Shown here piece by piece: positions 17,837-25,877 of a stretch of 64,000 bases of DNA; the first letter of the stretch is position 1; the number at the start of each line of letters is the position of its first letter. The notes beneath the pieces are model-generated. The model made no database searches, was not told the DNA's origin, and was given only the letters and a program-made list of their open reading frames with translations. The position numbers and the translations under genes were made by a program. Source of the DNA: an uncultured Eubacteriales bacterium. Its GTDB lineage: Bacteria > Bacillota > Clostridia > Oscillospirales > Oscillospiraceae. The stretch is taken from positions 1 to 64,000 of the forward strand of contig URAZ01000013.1 of NCBI GenBank assembly GCA_900545925.1, written 5' to 3'.

Positions 17837-17931
17837 CGCTTGCCTGCGCGCTGGAACTGCCCATGAGTTTCTGCGTCAGCATGGAGGATCTGTCCTTCCG
17901 ATTCCTGGAGCCGTCAGATGAGCAGATCTAA
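17830..17931 (+). pseudogene. 33-aa ORF, likely remnant of a third operon gene
   Basis: ATG at 17830 has an excellent AGGAGG site seven bases upstream and overlaps the dehydrogenase stop. It encodes 33 residues (starting MLTLACALELPMSF) and ends at TAA 17929. The same frame then continues for 17 more sense codons (AQIMQSVEYIRTIANIQ) to a second TAA, giving a helical-looking continuation. This looks like a gene broken by a stop and truncated before the terminator, though a true micro-protein is possible. The parent family is not recognised. Confidence 0.4.
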
Positions 17932-17994
17932 GCGCAGATCATGCAGTCGGTCGAATATATAAGAACGATTGCCAATATACAATAATGCCGCAAC

Positions 17995-18036
17995 TAAAAA
18001 AGGCTGCCCGCAGACATTCTGCAGGCAGCCTTTTTG
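17995..18036. terminator. Bidirectional terminator
   Basis: AAGGCTGCC (18000-18008) / GGCAGCC TTTTT (18024-18036), preceded by AAAAA so that both strands get a U-tract. It separates the plus-strand sugar operon from the minus-strand surface protein. Confidence 0.8.
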
Positions 18037-18079
18037 GCTGCATTGTCATGTATTGAGAAGTTCCATTCACATGACGGGA

Positions 18080-21000
18080 TTACCGACTCAGATGCGTTCT
18101 GCGCCTGCGCAGTGCAAGTGCGGCCGCAGCGCACGCGCTCAGAAGGCCGCCCGCAAGCAGGAACGGTTCTGCGCCTGTGCCGCCGGTCATGGGCAGCGCC
18201 GGATATGCAGCGCAGTTCGTGACCGTAACCTCACCGGTCGGTGCATCCTGACTGACCGTGACCGTTACGCCGCTGCCGGACACAAGGAACGGTTTGCCGC
18301 CGATGGTTGCGGCGCTGCCGTCCAAAATGGGCCTGCCGCTGCTGTCAAGTTCATAGACATGGTAGCTGCCGCCGATTTTGAGTCCGTCAAACCTGGCAAT
18401 GCCGTCTTCGGGAATGGACGTGCCGTTCCGGTATACGATAGAGGCTGTCATCAGCGGAGTGCCGCTCGGGTTCTCCTCCTCGTAAAGTCCGAAGGTATAA
18501 GTGCCTTCGATCCGGTCAACGTGTTCGCCTGCGGCATTCTGGAACTGCTTGGATACTCGAATCTGTCCGCTGTTGCCGTCAAGCCGGTTGTGAACGGTGA
18601 GCAGGACGTGATCGGCATAATGCAGAATGCCGGTTTCGTCCGTTCGATATGCGTCGCTTGTATACGGGCCGCCGTTCTCACTGTAAAGCGCGGCATCATA
18701 TGTGACCTGATAATTTGCGTAGCCGTCGGAGGGATCGGCGGTCTTGTCATATGTTGTGCCGCCGATCATGGCCTCGTGCAGCGTATACTCTGCCAGCTTT
18801 CCGTTCATGAACAGCGGCAGATCCGGCCATTGGTATGTCCAGCTATTGCTGCTGCTCAGCGTCTGCGTATACTCCGTTCCGCTGAGCGGAACGCCGCCGC
18901 ACAGCAGCGTTACAACGACCGGTTCCCGCCGGTCCTCCGGTGTGGAACCCCAATCCTTCACGGCCGTGACGCTCGTGAGCAGATGGGACTGGTTGCGAAC
19001 CATGATCGAAGATTCGGTGTTGGAGACGGAACCGCTCAGGCCGTCACTGGAAATTGCGGTGATCCGGCAGTTTTCGTCAACGGTAAATGCAATGCGGGCT
19101 GCGCCGGAATAACCGGTCGGGAATTCTTCCTCCAGAACATATGAACCCGCCTCCAGTGAAAGGAAGAGATCACCGTTTGCATCGGTCACGATCCGGTTTC
19201 CGGCCGGCTCAGAATAATCGTTGCCAGACAGATAGGAATACATGCCGGTGCCCGGCTTGCGGTACAGTATAAGTTCCTGCTCCTGATCTGTGCGGGAGAT
19301 CGAAAACCTAATGTTTGCCAGAGAAAGATTAGTGAACGCGTCTATCTTATGAAGCGTCAGCGTATTGGGCTGGATGTAATAGTTTCGGAACGAGACGGTC
19401 TGATAGGAGGATGCAGGCTGATCCTGCGGATAGGACTGCATACGGATACCGCTCACGGTAGAGCCGGTCTGCCATGGAGCATCGCTCACGCGGCAATAGG
19501 ACGCACACTGCGCCTGACTGCCGGAAGGCGGCAGATAGTTCTGCTCCTCAAATGAATACAGTCCGTCGATGCGCCCTGTTACGATCCATGTGTAAGTGTC
19601 GGTGGTTGCGTCATAGGTGTCGTATCCGATGGCAGAACTGTCAGTATCCTCGGCCTGTCTCTCATTAAGCGTCAGATAATAGGTGTCTCCGGCAAGTTCC
19701 TGTCCGCCCTGCGGATGAACGCTGTCCATCTGAATCCGATAGGCCTCGCTGTCCGTCTGGTTTTTGATCTGTGCGATCGCATCCGCATCGCCGAGGAAGG
19801 ATTTCGTCATGCGCAGCTGCGCCTGCTTGGCGACCAGAACGCCGTCAATGTGCCAGCCGTCGCTGTCGTGATATTTCAGAACATACCAGCGAACCTTGAA
19901 GTAGTCCGTGGTCAGATTCTGCGTCGGGATCGCCGCGCCGTCGATCGTAATGGAATACGAACCGTTGGCCCGGATGGCGGCGAAGACCTCTTCATCGGAC
20001 GGAAACGCCGAAAGTGTGATGCCGTCGTAGGCTGTCTGCGTGAGCGTGCGCAGCTGCGCATCGACGTTGTATGCACCATGGGAGTCATCCTGTTCTGCGA
20101 TTGGCATATAGCCTTCCCTGACTTGCGTATTCTCGTCTGTGCCGAAGACCTTTGCGGTAAACAGGGACTGTGTGAAGTTCGTTGTGGGATTTCCCTTGAA
20201 GCCGTTGTCGTGGCTGTCCATGATCTCACAGGTGAGGCAGAGATAGAAGTTGACGGTCGGAATCGTACCGTGCGCGTCAAACGGTGTCCAGACAGCCTCC
20301 AGCTCGATTACACCGCTGCCGTCGTCAAACATGGCCAGTTCGGAAACGCTGACCGGCGTACCGGCCGGGAAACTTACCTCCCTGCCCTTGATGCGCCAGC
20401 CCGCAAAGCGATAGAAGAAGACCTTGCGCTGAACGGTGTTGTCGGCCTCGCCGACCTTCAGCGCCGTGTCATCCGGCGAGCGCAGTGTGTAGGTATCGGT
20501 CAGGGGAAGCGAAACCTGTTCGTCAAGCGATGCCAGACCGCCGACGGTTCCGTTGGTGATGATGTACTGCTTGGCGACCGTTACGATCAGACTGAGCTGC
20601 CGGAGCTGTGCGGGAAGCGTATCGGCGGTATACCGGATGGTGCATGCCAACCGGTCGCTGCTGCCGTCCTTGACGGCGGCAATCCGGATGGGGCAGGTGA
20701 CAGGCTTAAAAAAGTAGACGACCGATTGCTCCAGCTGTGTAACGCCGGCCGGCTCAAGCGGCTTGCCGGTATTGAGATCCGTGATCTTCCAGACGTAACT
20801 CTCTTCAGCAGGCAGTTCGATTTCAAACGCCTGGCCGGTCAGAACTTCATAGACGCCGGTCTTTGAAATGCCGAATTCTGCCGGAGCAGTCACAGTGATG
20901 GTGTAAAACGTGTTCGCTGTCAGCATTTCTGTATCAGACAGCGATGTGGTTGGCTTTGTATTAGCAGGCAGATAATATACATAGCTGTGGTCGCTTTTTC

Positions 21001-22204
21001 CCTGTTCACTCAGCGGAATCCGCCATTCGCCGTTTTCTTCGTCGTAAACAGGCGCACAGTCTGCCCAGAGTTTGCTGGCGTCTCTGTTATCCGTATGCGG
21101 GAAGAGCAGTTCCCCGCTATATGCCGCGCGTTCAAAGCCAAATGCGCCATAGACGGCTTCCAATTCTGACGCTGTGACATAATACCGGGTTTGTCTGCCG
21201 AATACGGCGGTTGCCCGGACCGTCGATTCTTCCTTGACCAGCAGCGGTTTTCCGTCGCAGATGCGGTAATATCCGAGCCGGAAGGTCTGTGTCTCGTCTT
21301 CTTCCGCCGGCGTATCCTCTGCAGGTTCTTCCTCTGGTTCCGCATGATCTTCCGGGGCTGCATCCGGTTCTTCCGGATTCGCTGGAGTCTCCGGAAGAAC
21401 CGGCTCCTCCGCCGCATCTTCATCGCCGTCTGCGGGGGCATCCTCCGTCAGCCCGCAAGTCAGTTCCCATGTGCCGTAGCACAGCATGCTGTGAACGTGT
21501 TCCGGGGCTGTGTTCGTGCAGGTCAGCGTCTGTGTGTCCGCCGGGACGGCGATTGTCTCAAAGCATTCCGGCCCGTGCTGATGCAGCAGAATCTGCGGCA
21601 GGTCGCAGCGCAGCGTTCCGTCTTCGCCGAAGCATGTTTCTGTATGTGTATGCAGGACGATCTCCGGCTTTTCACAGATCAGGACAGGCTCGGCGGGTGC
21701 AGATTCGTCCAAGCCGCAGACGAGTATATCTGCCCAGACATAGCAGTTGTCCGTGTGCTGGTGTTCCTCCGTTTCTTCTTCCCCGCAGATCAGATCGCCC
21801 TGCTGCCGTTCATAACAGTCTTCACTGTGCGTATGTGCTTCCGGCACGGTATGGCACGCTTCCGTATGTGTGTGCGCCTCGACTTCCACAAGTGTGCAGA
21901 CGAGTGCGCCGGTATCGTCGTAGCAGGTCTGATCATGCAGATGGACGATGCAGGCGGTATCGTCGGCGTGTTCCTGTGCAAATGTGCAGTGAAGCGCCTG
22001 CTCCAAGCTGGAAGTGACCTGTGTATAGCAACTTACGTCATGCCTGTGTGCAGCGGCTGTCATGGTGATGGCGGGGTGGATCAGCGCATAGCCGGTTGCA
22101 CTTGCGACAAGGACTGCAAGGCAGATCAAAGCCAGACGGTACCTCTGCCTGTTTTTGTGCGCCTTGCGATAGCGCTCTGTTTTGAACGTGGGAAGCAATT
22201 TCAT
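18080..22204 (-). CDS. LPMTG-anchored surface protein with HxHx3C repeats
   Basis: A 1374-aa cell-wall surface protein. ATG 22204 has AGGAGG nine bases upstream, followed by a basic N-terminus and a hydrophobic signal/TM segment (about residues 23-45). Residues 53-242 contain eight H-x-H-x3-C motifs (HRHDVSC, HLHDQTC, HTHTEAC, HTHSEDC, HQHTDNC, HTHTETC, HQHGPEC, HVHSMLC), most followed by another Cys (LICG, LVCG, LTCG). An acidic Pro/Glu linker follows (about 280-335), then beta-rich sequence. Three Cna-B/SpaA-like domains come near the C-terminus (about 945-1045, 1080-1190, 1205-1320), then the sorting signal LPMTG at about residue 1337, a hydrophobic segment and RRRR. It would be sortase-linked to peptidoglycan. 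An adhesin role is inferred from family. Confidence 0.88.
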   Translation of the reverse strand: MKLLPTFKTERYRKAHKNRQRYRLALICLAVLVASATGYALIHPAITMTAAAHRHDVSCYTQVTSSLEQALHCTFAQEHADDTACIVHLHDQTCYDDTGALVCTLVEVEAHTHTEACHTVPEAHTHSEDCYERQQGDLICGEEETEEHQHTDNCYVWADILVCGLDESAPAEPVLICEKPEIVLHTHTETCFGEDGTLRCDLPQILLHQHGPECFETIAVPADTQTLTCTNTAPEHVHSMLCYGTWELTCGLTEDAPADGDEDAAEEPVLPETPANPEEPDAAPEDHAEPEEEPAEDTPAEEDETQTFRLGYYRICDGKPLLVKEESTVRATAVFGRQTRYYVTASELEAVYGAFGFERAAYSGELLFPHTDNRDASKLWADCAPVYDEENGEWRIPLSEQGKSDHSYVYYLPANTKPTTSLSDTEMLTANTFYTITVTAPAEFGISKTGVYEVLTGQAFEIELPAEESYVWKITDLNTGKPLEPAGVTQLEQSVVYFFKPVTCPIRIAAVKDGSSDRLACTIRYTADTLPAQLRQLSLIVTVAKQYIITNGTVGGLASLDEQVSLPLTDTYTLRSPDDTALKVGEADNTVQRKVFFYRFAGWRIKGREVSFPAGTPVSVSELAMFDDGSGVIELEAVWTPFDAHGTIPTVNFYLCLTCEIMDSHDNGFKGNPTTNFTQSLFTAKVFGTDENTQVREGYMPIAEQDDSHGAYNVDAQLRTLTQTAYDGITLSAFPSDEEVFAAIRANGSYSITIDGAAIPTQNLTTDYFKVRWYVLKYHDSDGWHIDGVLVAKQAQLRMTKSFLGDADAIAQIKNQTDSEAYRIQMDSVHPQGGQELAGDTYYLTLNERQAEDTDSSAIGYDTYDATTDTYTWIVTGRIDGLYSFEEQNYLPPSGSQAQCASYCRVSDAPWQTGSTVSGIRMQSYPQDQPASSYQTVSFRNYYIQPNTLTLHKIDAFTNLSLANIRFSISRTDQEQELILYRKPGTGMYSYLSGNDYSEPAGNRIVTDANGDLFLSLEAGSYVLEEEFPTGYSGAARIAFTVDENCRITAISSDGLSGSVSNTESSIMVRNQSHLLTSVTAVKDWGSTPEDRREPVVVTLLCGGVPLSGTEYTQTLSSSNSWTYQWPDLPLFMNGKLAEYTLHEAMIGGTTYDKTADPSDGYANYQVTYDAALYSENGGPYTSDAYRTDETGILHYADHVLLTVHNRLDGNSGQIRVSKQFQNAAGEHVDRIEGTYTFGLYEEENPSGTPLMTASIVYRNGTSIPEDGIARFDGLKIGGSYHVYELDSSGRPILDGSAATIGGKPFLVSGSGVTVTVSQDAPTGEVTVTNCAAYPALPMTGGTGAEPFLLAGGLLSACAAAALALRRRRTHLSR

Positions 22205-22280
22205 GCGTGGGAACCTCCTGCGGATGAAAGCATGCGGGAAAGCCAAAGGGAATACGGAAAAGTCCGGGGAATTCAGCTTT

Positions 22281-22309
22281 ATTATATCCAACGGGGTTTT
22301 ACTTTTCAA
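22281..22309 (-). promoter_or_regulatory. Promoter of the surface-protein gene
   Basis: On the minus strand: TTGAAA (22309-22304), 17-nt spacer, TATAAT (22286-22281). This gives a 5' leader of about 70 nt before the ATG at 22204. Confidence 0.75.
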
Positions 22310-22404
22310 GCATCAGATTTAAAAATGGGGAAATAGAGGGCGAAAAATGCAAAAATGTAAGAAACCATCAATATTCGGGAGAGACTGCAAAAATAGGCGC
22401 GGCA

Positions 22405-22441
22405 GCAAGAAACAGCCCCCTCCGCCATTGGTGGAGGGGGC
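22405..22441 (-). terminator. Terminator of the NhaC-family gene
   Basis: GCCCCCTCC / GGAGGGGGC stem (22441-22433 with 22423-22415 on the minus strand) followed by TGTTTCTTG. It lies between the transporter stop and the surface-protein promoter. Confidence 0.65.
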
Positions 22442-22457
22442 CGAACCTGATTGAAGC

Positions 22458-24086
22458 TTATGCTTCCTTTTTGCGTTCTCTTGCACGAAGAAACAGCAGG
22501 ATACCGAGCAGCAGCGCCGCGCCGACGAGCCATGTGATGAGTACATTCTGCACAAAGCCCGCGACAATGAAGCCGACAAAGCTGACGATTGCGACTGTGA
22601 CCGCGTAGGGAAGCTGCGTGGAGACATGGTCGAGATGCAAACACTGCGCACCGGCAGAGGCCATGATGGTCGTATCGGAAATGGGGGAGCAGTGGTCGCC
22701 GCAGACAGCGCCCGCGCAACAGGCGGAGATGCCGATGATGAGCAGCGTGCTGTCAGCAGGGAAGACAGCAGTGACAATCGGGATCAGGATGCCGAATGTA
22801 CCCCAACTCGTGCCGGAGGCGAAGGCCAGAATGCAGGCCACAACGAAGATCACGGCGGGCAGCATGCTGTACAGCCACTCAGACGCGGCGAACATCAAAT
22901 TGTAGACATACACGTCCGCGCCGAGGGAGTTGATCATGGCTTTCAGCGAGACGGCCAGCGTCAGAATGATGATCGGTGGGACCATGGCGACAAAGCCCTT
23001 GGGCACGCAGGCCATAGCCTCCTTGAACGACAGAACCTTCCGCGCAACGAGATAGATAACCGTCAGTACCAGCGCAATGATGCCGCCCCACGGCAGGCCG
23101 ACGAAAGCGTTCGTATTGCCGAAAGCACCGATAAAGTCGCCCGCGAACGACGGATTGCCGGACATATCAACGCCGAAGAAGCCGCCGACATAGATCATGC
23201 CGAGCGTGCAGGTCACGATCAGCACCAGCACCGGGAAAATGAGGTCGATCACGCGACCATTGGGGTTAGCCGACTCCCCGGCGTCCGCCGTCAGCGCGGA
23301 CAAATCACCCTTCGCGGCCTTTTCCTCAAATTTGCGCATGGGGCCGTAATCGAATTTCATGGCAACGAGTGCGAGGATGAACACGAAGGTCAAAATGGAA
23401 TAGAGGTTATAGGGGATGGCCTTGACAAACAGTTCAATGCCGCTCATGCCGGTGTCGAGGCCCTCCGCCGTGGAGGAAACCGCCGCCGCCCAGGACGAGA
23501 TCGGCGCGATCATGCACACGGGAGCCGCCGTGGCGTCGATCAGATAAGCCAGTTTTGGGCGGGAGATCTTGTGGCCATCCGTGACCGGGCGCATGACGGA
23601 GCCGACAGTCAGGCAGTTGAAATAATCGTCGATGAAAATCAGAATGCCGAGCACGAACGTCGCCAGCTGCGCGCCTGCGTGCGTCTTGATGTGCGTCTCG
23701 GCCCAGCGGCCAAAGGCAGCCGAGCCACCTGCTGCGTTGACCAGCGAGACAATAATGCCCAGCAGCACGAGGAACAGAAAAATGCCCGCATTGGCGGCAA
23801 TCGCGGCAATCAGGCCATCATTCAGGATGGTGTCGAGTGTTGCGACGGGTGCGAAGCCGCAGGTAAACAGGCCGCCGACGAGAACGCCGATGAACAGCGC
23901 GCTGTAGGCTTCCTTTGTGATGAGCGCCAGCACGATGGCAATGACTGGCGGCAGCAGCGACCACGCTGTGTTTGCAAGTGACGCGCCGTTTGCGCACTTG
24001 ACTGCCGCGATGACGAGCAGTGCCAGAATGACGATGGCGACGATCTTGGTCAGGATCGTTTTGGATTTGGGTGTTTTGGTTCTCAT
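22458..24086 (-). CDS. NhaC-family transporter, predicted lysine transporter
   Basis: A 542-aa polytopic membrane protein of the NhaC Na+/H+ antiporter superfamily, with many hydrophobic helices and motifs such as FIDDYFNCLTVGSVM and SGTSWGTFGILIP. Some NhaC-family proteins are predicted lysine transporters (LysW) because their genes carry lysine riboswitches. This gene has a lysine-riboswitch-like leader, its own promoter and an attenuator terminator directly upstream, so lysine uptake is favoured over general antiport. The chosen ATG (MRTKTPKSK) is eight bases from AAAGGAG; an upstream GTG nine bases earlier is less likely. Confidence 0.88.
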   Translation of the reverse strand: MRTKTPKSKTILTKIVAIVILALLVIAAVKCANGASLANTAWSLLPPVIAIVLALITKEAYSALFIGVLVGGLFTCGFAPVATLDTILNDGLIAAIAANAGIFLFLVLLGIIVSLVNAAGGSAAFGRWAETHIKTHAGAQLATFVLGILIFIDDYFNCLTVGSVMRPVTDGHKISRPKLAYLIDATAAPVCMIAPISSWAAAVSSTAEGLDTGMSGIELFVKAIPYNLYSILTFVFILALVAMKFDYGPMRKFEEKAAKGDLSALTADAGESANPNGRVIDLIFPVLVLIVTCTLGMIYVGGFFGVDMSGNPSFAGDFIGAFGNTNAFVGLPWGGIIALVLTVIYLVARKVLSFKEAMACVPKGFVAMVPPIIILTLAVSLKAMINSLGADVYVYNLMFAASEWLYSMLPAVIFVVACILAFASGTSWGTFGILIPIVTAVFPADSTLLIIGISACCAGAVCGDHCSPISDTTIMASAGAQCLHLDHVSTQLPYAVTVAIVSFVGFIVAGFVQNVLITWLVGAALLLGILLFLRARERKKEA

Positions 24087-24102
24087 GAAGCCCACTCCTT
24101 TA

Positions 24103-24135
24103 ATAAAAATGCGTCATGATTTTCCATCATGACGC
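24103..24135 (-). terminator. Attenuator terminator of the lysine riboswitch
   Basis: On the minus strand TGCGTCATGAT / ATCATGACGCA forms an 11-bp stem followed by TTTTTAT. It stands between the aptamer and the Shine-Dalgarno, the arrangement expected of a transcription-terminating OFF switch. Confidence 0.8.
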
Positions 24136-24149
24136 ACACAAGATCCTCA

Positions 24150-24327
24150 TGTTCGCGCATGACAGCTCTCCACGGAAAAACCGTGACAGTCCGCAGGATC
24201 TTTTCCTGCGTCCCAGATACCGGCGCTGCGGGAACGGCGCGGGCTCTTCGGCGGCTTCTCCTTTCAGACACCCGGTTCCCGCCGGATACGCGTCTTACTC
24301 CTGTCAGCCGCAGCCTCTCTCATAACG
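24150..24327 (-). promoter_or_regulatory. Lysine riboswitch (L box)
   Basis: Read on the minus strand, the leader contains the conserved L-box blocks in order: GAGAGGCTGCGG, AGGAGTAAG, CTGAAAGGAGAAGCCGCCGA, and near the end GGACTGTCA...CCGTGGAGAGCTGTC. These match the lysine aptamer pattern (AGAGG-GCG, AGTA, GAAAGGG-AGC-CGCCGAAG, GGCTGTCA...GGAGGGCT). It is followed by a terminator and then the NhaC-family gene. High lysine should favour termination and lower transporter expression. A covariance-model search would be decisive; the match was made by eye. Confidence 0.87.
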
Positions 24328-24333
24328 GGTTTC

Positions 24334-24361
24334 ATTATACAGCGCGGTAAAGAAATGTCAA
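24334..24361 (-). promoter_or_regulatory. Consensus promoter of the lysine-riboswitch unit
   Basis: Minus strand TTGACA (24361-24356), 16-nt spacer, TATAAT (24339-24334), with transcription expected to start a few bases before the aptamer. Confidence 0.85.
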
Positions 24362-24468
24362 GAATATTTATGAGTATTTCTTGAATGATTATAATTATAA
24401 TTTATAATTCTGCCGAATGATGACGAATCCCGGGGATCGCGCATACGATAGAGCGGGAGGAGAGTATC

Positions 24469-24723
24469 ATGTTTTCCTATCTCTTTACGTTCCGCAGCCA
24501 GACGGCGGCACAGTCCGGCAGGCGGATCCTCTACGAAGCGGGGCTCTGGACGCAGCTTCGCCGTGCGCCGCAGGAGGTGTCGAGCCTCGGCTGCACCTGG
24601 GGTGTCTATGTGGAGGGAGCCGACGGCGTACATGCCGCGCAGCTCCTGCACGCATGGAACAGCCCCGTTTCCGGGGTTTACCGTGTCCATCCGAACGGCT
24701 TTCTGGAGCAGGCACAGCTATGA
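24469..24723 (+). CDS. DUF3343 protein (putative Se/S carrier-like)
   Basis: An 84-aa protein of the DUF3343 type, a small family commonly found next to cysteine-desulfurase-like genes and suspected to carry selenium or sulfur. The sequence shows the usual MFSYLFTFRSQTAAQ opening, the LGCTWGVYV stretch and a terminal GVYRVHPNGFLEQ. A GGGAGGAGAG site precedes the ATG. It overlaps the downstream cysteine desulfurase (CTATGA), so the two are translationally coupled. The carrier function is known only by family annotation. Confidence 0.8.
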   Translation: MFSYLFTFRSQTAAQSGRRILYEAGLWTQLRRAPQEVSSLGCTWGVYVEGADGVHAAQLLHAWNSPVSGVYRVHPNGFLEQAQL

Positions 24724-25826
24724 TCTATCTCGATGCCGGGGCGACTACGCTCCAGAAGCCGCCTGCGGTCGCCTTTGCGGTACAGAGCGCCATGCGCCGC
24801 ATGGCGACACCTGGGCGCGGCGGGCATCCGCCTGCCATGCGTGCGGCCGATGCGGTCTATGACTGCCGCTGCCTGGTCGGCGCACTCTTTGGTGCGCAGC
24901 CGGAGCAGGTTGTATTCACCATGAACGCCACCCACGCGCTGAATCTGGCGATCAAAACGCTTGTAAAGCCCGGCGGACGTGCGGTGATCTCCGGCTTTGA
25001 ACACAACGCAGTGCTGCGCCCGCTGCATCACATCGGCGCGAACATCACAGCCGTCGGGCGGCAGCTGTTCGACCCGGCGGATACGCTGGCTGCGTTCGAT
25101 CGGGCTGTTACGCCGGATACGAACGCCGTCGTCTGCACGCATGTCTCCAATGTGTTCGGGTATATCCTGCCCATCGAAGAAATCGCGGCTCTGTGCCGCG
25201 CACGCGGCGTTCCGTTCGTACTTGATGCGTCACAGTCGGCGGGATTGCTGCCTGTGCACCTTGCAGAACTCGGTGCGGACTTTATCTGCATGCCGGGACA
25301 TAAGGCACTCTACGGGCCGCAGGGCACGGGGCTGCTTCTGTGCGCTCGGACGCCCGATACGCTTTTAGAGGGCGGAAGCGGCAGCGCCTCGCGCCTGCCG
25401 GATATGCCGCCGGAACTGCCGGACCACGCCGAGGCCGGGACGCAGAATGTCTGCGGTATCTGCGGCCTTGCCGCCGGACTGCGCTTCGTGCAGCAGCAGA
25501 CCCCGCAGCGCCTGCTTGCGCATGAGGTTCGCCAGAGAAAGCTGCTCACGTCTCTATTGACAGACGTTCCAGGTGTGCGGCTGTTTACAGGCGAGCCGCA
25601 GAGCGGAACGCTCAGTCTATGCGCAGCGCAGATGGACTGTGAGACGCTTGCCGCACGGCTTGCGGTAAAAGGTGTCTGCGTGCGTGCAGGACTGCACTGC
25701 GCGCCGCTTGCGCACGAATCTGCCGGGACGCTTGAAACCGGAACCGTCCGATTCAGTCTCTCTGCGTTCAATACCGAGCAGGAAATTTTCAGAACGGCCG
25801 ATCTTTTGAAGGAAATCCTTGCATAA
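24720..25826 (+). CDS. Cysteine desulfurase (class V aminotransferase)
   Basis: A 368-aa PLP enzyme that would release sulfur or selenium from cysteine or selenocysteine. It begins MIYLDAGATTLQKPP, has THALNLAIKT, the PLP lysine Lys195 in MPGHKALYGPQGTG and the active-site loop cysteine Cys327 in RAGLHCAPLAH, which fits a group II (SufS/Csd-like) desulfurase. The start overlaps the DUF3343 gene by ATGA. The pair arrangement is typical of predicted selenium-handling modules. No selD, yqeB or selenoprotein gene is visible in the window. Confidence 0.9.
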   Translation: MIYLDAGATTLQKPPAVAFAVQSAMRRMATPGRGGHPPAMRAADAVYDCRCLVGALFGAQPEQVVFTMNATHALNLAIKTLVKPGGRAVISGFEHNAVLRPLHHIGANITAVGRQLFDPADTLAAFDRAVTPDTNAVVCTHVSNVFGYILPIEEIAALCRARGVPFVLDASQSAGLLPVHLAELGADFICMPGHKALYGPQGTGLLLCARTPDTLLEGGSGSASRLPDMPPELPDHAEAGTQNVCGICGLAAGLRFVQQQTPQRLLAHEVRQRKLLTSLLTDVPGVRLFTGEPQSGTLSLCAAQMDCETLAARLAVKGVCVRAGLHCAPLAHESAGTLETGTVRFSLSAFNTEQEIFRTADLLKEILA

Positions 25827-25834
25827 GCGCGGAC

Positions 25835-25870
25835 AAAACAACGCAGCCCCCGGCAGGCGCCGAGGGCTGC
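25835..25870 (-). terminator. Terminator between convergent genes
   Basis: GCAGCCCCCGGC (25843-25854) / GCCGAGGGCTGC (25859-25870). Minus-strand reading ends in GTTGTTTTG, so it mainly serves the glycosidase gene, with possible use on the plus strand. Confidence 0.7.
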
Positions 25871-25877
25871 AAAACAT

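Noticed and set aside
21460..22060. Repeated HxHx3C coding segments considered as a CRISPR-like array
   Set aside because: The repetition is at protein level with diverged DNA and irregular spacing; there are no uniform direct repeats or cas genes.
24096..24333. The NhaC leader considered as a T-box or pH-responsive element
   Set aside because: No T-box TGGNACC-type motif was seen, and the ordered L-box blocks fit a lysine aptamer better.
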